Origin: CAZJKO01 sp964546995
Lineage (GTDB): Bacteria > Bacillota_I > Bacilli_A > RF39 > UBA660
Reading direction: 5' to 3'
Length of the DNA stretch: 6,500 nt
Assembly (NCBI GenBank): GCA_964546995.1
Contig: CAZJKO010000047.1
Coordinates: 1-6,500, forward strand
Under the pieces are notes generated by a model. The model did no database searches and was not told the DNA's origin. It saw only the letters and a program-made list of their open reading frames with translations. Below, piece after piece: positions 4,479 through 6,500 of the stretch. Every line of letters begins with the position of its first letter. Positions within the stretch are counted from its first letter, which is position 1. The translations under genes were made by a program, and so were the position numbers.

Positions 4479-5615
4479 ATGTTCGAAAAAGAAATAACAA
4501 ATGTAATTATCATTACTTTAACAACGTTTCTTTTCAGTGCATTTATCATGCCTTTAATGAAACGAATTGCCAAACACATTGGAGCCATCGATGTCCCACG
4601 TCAAGATGAAGACAATCGCCACATTCACAAAGAACCCATTCCCAAACTAGGTGGCGTTGGCATTTTCTTGAGTTTTTTATTAGGATATATGCTCTTTGGT
4701 GTCCATAGTATTCAAATGAATGCCATTCTAATTGGTAGCTTTATTATTGTCTTAACAGGCCTCATCGATGATATAAAATCACTAAGAGCGTCTCAAAAAC
4801 TAATTGGCCAATTAGCAGCAGCATTCGTCATCGTCTTTTATGGTAAAATACTGTTAAACGATGTCACAGCATTCGGTTTTGCCTTCGATTTCGGCCTATG
4901 GTCATACCCACTTACGATTTTATTTATCGTTGGATGTATCAATGTAATTAATTTGATCGATGGATTAGATGGCTTAAGTGGTGGAATTACATCGATATTT
5001 TATCTAACGATTGGAATCATTGCCTTCTTCCAAGGAAGATATGGAACATTAGAAATGACCTTAGCTTTTATCATGTTAGGATCGACCCTTGGTTTTTTAC
5101 TCTATAATTTTTATCCAGCTCAAATTTTTGCGGGCGATTGTTCCATGTTCATGGGCTTTATCATTGCCATAATCTCGCTCTTAGGATTCAAAGGAACAGC
5201 ATTAACTTCCCTATTCGTACCACTAACGATTTTAGGAATTCCAATATTGGATACCTTTTTTGCAATCATTCGAAGAGTTCTCAAAAAACAACCTCCCTTC
5301 CAAGCTGATCGTGGTCATTTACATCACCAATTGTTAGGTATGAACTTTTCGCATCGAAATACGGTATTAATTATTTATGGAATCAACATTCTCTTTGCTT
5401 TAGCCTCAATTTTCTACCAATTAAAAGATCCTTTGATGGGTAAAATTTTGTATATTATATTATTCTTAATTGTATTATGGTTTGTTTTAACGACCAGTAT
5501 CATCAGTGACAAAAGTCCTGAAGCAATGAAGACATTAGAGACCAAAGTAAAACAAACAGTCAAACGTAAGACGAAAACCACTCACAAAGAAACGAACAAA
5601 AAGCACTCGAAGTAG
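4479..5615 (+). CDS. tagO: WecA/TagO-type undecaprenyl-phosphate N-acetylhexosamine-1-phosphate transferase
   Basis: The 378-residue polytopic membrane protein belongs to the MraY/WecA family. Such enzymes transfer GlcNAc-1-phosphate from UDP-GlcNAc to undecaprenyl phosphate on the cytoplasmic face, the first step of wall teichoic acid and related polymer synthesis. Visible motifs are PKLGG (55-59), GLIDD (94-98), NVINLIDGLDGL (155-166) and the RGHLHH block (278-283); the last is typical of WecA/TagO rather than MraY. About ten hydrophobic segments are present. The usual FMGD(T/A)GS motif reads FAGDCSM (217-223), one residue shorter and lacking the conserved Gly. The C-terminal 35 residues form a Lys/Thr-rich cytoplasmic tail. 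It has its own promoter and terminator. The donor sugar and final polymer cannot be told from sequence, and no tag genes adjoin. Confidence 0.92.
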   Translation: MFEKEITNVIIITLTTFLFSAFIMPLMKRIAKHIGAIDVPRQDEDNRHIHKEPIPKLGGVGIFLSFLLGYMLFGVHSIQMNAILIGSFIIVLTGLIDDIKSLRASQKLIGQLAAAFVIVFYGKILLNDVTAFGFAFDFGLWSYPLTILFIVGCINVINLIDGLDGLSGGITSIFYLTIGIIAFFQGRYGTLEMTLAFIMLGSTLGFLLYNFYPAQIFAGDCSMFMGFIIAIISLLGFKGTALTSLFVPLTILGIPILDTFFAIIRRVLKKQPPFQADRGHLHHQLLGMNFSHRNTVLIIYGINILFALASIFYQLKDPLMGKILYIILFLIVLWFVLTTSIISDKSPEAMKTLETKVKQTVKRKTKTTHKETNKKHSK

Positions 5616-5630
5616 AGTGCTTTTAAAATT
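5599..5630 (+). terminator. Intrinsic terminator of tagO
   Basis: AAAAGCACTC (5599-5608), loop GAAGTA, and GAGTGCTTTT (5615-5624) form a perfect ten-pair stem. A short T-run and further T's follow (TTTTAAAATTTTG). The stop codon TAG (5613-5615) lies in the loop and at the base of the 3' arm, so the whole 5' arm is coding. Confidence 0.88.
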
Positions 5631-5644
5631 TTGTGTATCAGTAA

Positions 5645-5672
5645 TCAACAATCTCGATAAAATAAGTATAAT
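5645..5672 (+). promoter_or_regulatory. Possible upstream promoter of the LytTR regulator gene
   Basis: A consensus TATAAT (5667-5672) is preceded at 16 bases by TCAACA (5645-5650), four of six matches to the -35 consensus. The gap from the tagO terminator to the regulator start is about 125 bases, so more than one promoter could fit. This is the weaker in spacing but stronger in its -10 hexamer. Confidence 0.4.
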
Positions 5673-5697
5673 CGTTACAACTTAAGCAATTAGAATA

Positions 5698-5726
5698 TAG
5701 AAAAGATTGGAAAATTATGGTAAAAT
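5698..5726 (+). promoter_or_regulatory. Probable extended -10 promoter of the LytTR regulator gene
   Basis: TAAAAT (5721-5726) with TG at 5718-5719 gives an extended -10 (TGgTAAAAT). TAGAAA (5698-5703) lies 17 bases upstream with four of six -35 matches. Transcription would start near 5733, shortly before the AGGGAGGG ribosome binding site at 5742-5749. Confidence 0.55.
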
Positions 5727-5754
5727 AGTATCAGAAAATAAAGGGAGGGATAAT

Positions 5755-6498
5755 GTGATAAATTTCATTATTTGTGAAGATAATCAAGTATTTGCTAATA
5801 ATGTAAAAAAGATTGTAACAAATTATATGATGAATTTTGATATCGAATATGATTGTAAAGAATTTTCAGGGTATAATGACGAATTTCGCAAAATAGCAGA
5901 AGAAGATACCATTGGATTTAAAATTTATCTATTAGATATCAAAACAGATCAAGGATCAGGTTTGGATGCTGCTAGAATGATTAGAGAAGAATTTGATGAT
6001 TGGGTATCCATTATTGTCATCATTACCTCGTTTAATCAATATCGATACGAAGCATTAGGCAATCGTCTTTATTTAATGGATTTTATAAGTAAATTAGACA
6101 ATTGTGAAGCAAATATCAAAAAAGTATTAGAACGATCAATGAAACATTATAATAAACGTTACAAAAGTCTAAATTACGAATACAACCATACGATGAAGAA
6201 AATAGAATTTAGACATATTATTTATATTGAAAAAGAACAAGATAGTAAACGCTGTATTATAAAAACAACATATGGAACCCATCTTATCCCTAAAACATTA
6301 AAAGACACATTAAAATTATTGGATGAAAGATTTGTAAAAATACACAAAAGTATGATAGTGAATACAGATTATGTTGTAGAATATCGAAACGAAGAAAATA
6401 AAATTATTTTTAAAAATGGGGAGGAAACAACATTAGTTGCAAGAGGTAAAAAGAAGGAGTTGAAAGAAAGTGCGAGAACTATGGGAACTGCTAACTAA
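5755..6498 (+). CDS. LytTR-family response regulator (AgrA/ComE-like)
   Basis: From a GTG start the 247-residue protein has a receiver domain (about 1-125) and a C-terminal LytTR DNA-binding domain (about 145-245). The receiver shows acidic E8-D9, the phosphoacceptor D61 in LLDIKTD, T91/S92 after a hydrophobic strand, and K113. The LytTR domain shows IEFRHIIYIEKE and RFVKIHKSMIVN (192-203). AgrA-type regulators answer peptide-sensing GHKL histidine kinases and bind direct repeats upstream of quorum-sensing, bacteriocin or virulence genes. GTG at 5755 is chosen because AGGGAGGG lies six bases upstream and the receiver begins at once (INFIICED). A TTG at 5707 in the same frame would add 16 non-conserved residues and sits upstream of the -10 box. 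No agrB- or agrD-like gene is in the window. Confidence 0.92.
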   Translation: MINFIICEDNQVFANNVKKIVTNYMMNFDIEYDCKEFSGYNDEFRKIAEEDTIGFKIYLLDIKTDQGSGLDAARMIREEFDDWVSIIVIITSFNQYRYEALGNRLYLMDFISKLDNCEANIKKVLERSMKHYNKRYKSLNYEYNHTMKKIEFRHIIYIEKEQDSKRCIIKTTYGTHLIPKTLKDTLKLLDERFVKIHKSMIVNTDYVVEYRNEENKIIFKNGEETTLVARGKKKELKESARTMGTAN

Positions 6499-6500
6499 AA
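6470..6500 (+). CDS. Start of a downstream gene, perhaps the partner histidine kinase (partial)
   Basis: A GTG at 6470 opens a frame reading (M)RELWELLTK to the window end. AAGGAG at 6454-6459 lies ten bases upstream. The frame overlaps the end of the response regulator gene by 29 bases, typical of a co-translated regulator/kinase pair. Only ten codons are visible, so neither the start nor the product can be confirmed. The kinase assignment rests only on context. Confidence 0.45.
   Translation, partial: MRELWELLTK

Noticed and set aside
4427..4609. Short forward frame overlapping the tagO start
   Set aside because: It is out of frame with tagO, begins inside the promoter and gives a composition unlike a real protein.
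5707..5754. TTG start for the response regulator
   Set aside because: It lies upstream of the predicted -10 element, lacks a good ribosome binding site and adds non-conserved residues before the receiver domain.
1..6500. Frequent ATCGAT and TCGA words as a possible functional motif
   Set aside because: They fall mostly within codons such as Ile-Asp and Ser/Arg codons and show no regular spacing, so codon choice is the simpler explanation.

Overview
This window comes from an AT-rich, low-GC Gram-positive endospore former, most likely in the class Bacilli of the Bacillota. The evidence is the spoIIQ–spoIIID–mbl gene string, a DUF1146 (YwzB-like) membrane protein, purine-rich AGGAGG-type ribosome binding sites, and sigma-A promoters with extended -10 elements. 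I cannot name the genus. There are no mobile elements, CRISPR arrays, tRNAs or rRNAs, and no stretch over about 140 bases lacks a gene.

Layout. Positions 1-67 hold the last codons of an unidentified gene. A good sigma-A promoter and a leader hairpin then precede rpmE (ribosomal protein bL31, zinc-ribbon type), which ends in an intrinsic terminator. A CapA-family lipoprotein gene lies on the opposite strand, converging on that terminator. Divergent from it, a consensus extended -10 promoter drives rpiB (sugar-phosphate isomerase), which overlaps a DUF1146 gene. Next come spoIIQ (forespore LytM-like channel protein), spoIIID (mother-cell regulator), mbl (MreB-type actin), tagO/wecA-type (first enzyme of undecaprenyl-linked wall polymer synthesis), and a LytTR response regulator of the AgrA type. 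The start of another gene, plausibly the partner sensor kinase, overlaps the regulator's end and runs off the window.

How it fits together. The order rpmE, rpiB, DUF1146, spoIIQ, spoIIID, mbl reads like a condensed version of the Bacillus subtilis arc rpmE ... ywlF(rpiB) ... atp ... ywzB-murAA-spoIID-spoIIQ-spoIIID-mbl, with the intervening genes missing and capA inserted. Two sporulation promoters can be proposed: a sigma-F-like one for spoIIQ and a sigma-E-like one for spoIIID. That matches the compartment-specific expression known for these genes. mbl and tagO link the region to cell-wall elongation and wall-polymer synthesis.

Points of interest are an inverted repeat that could hide the spoIIQ ribosome binding site only in read-through transcripts, degenerate active-site residues in SpoIIQ, substitutions in RpiB and TagO, repeats and a hairpin in front of rpmE, and intrinsic terminators that all overlap stop codons. 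I found no clearly new system. These are regulatory and active-site oddities within a recognisable core region.
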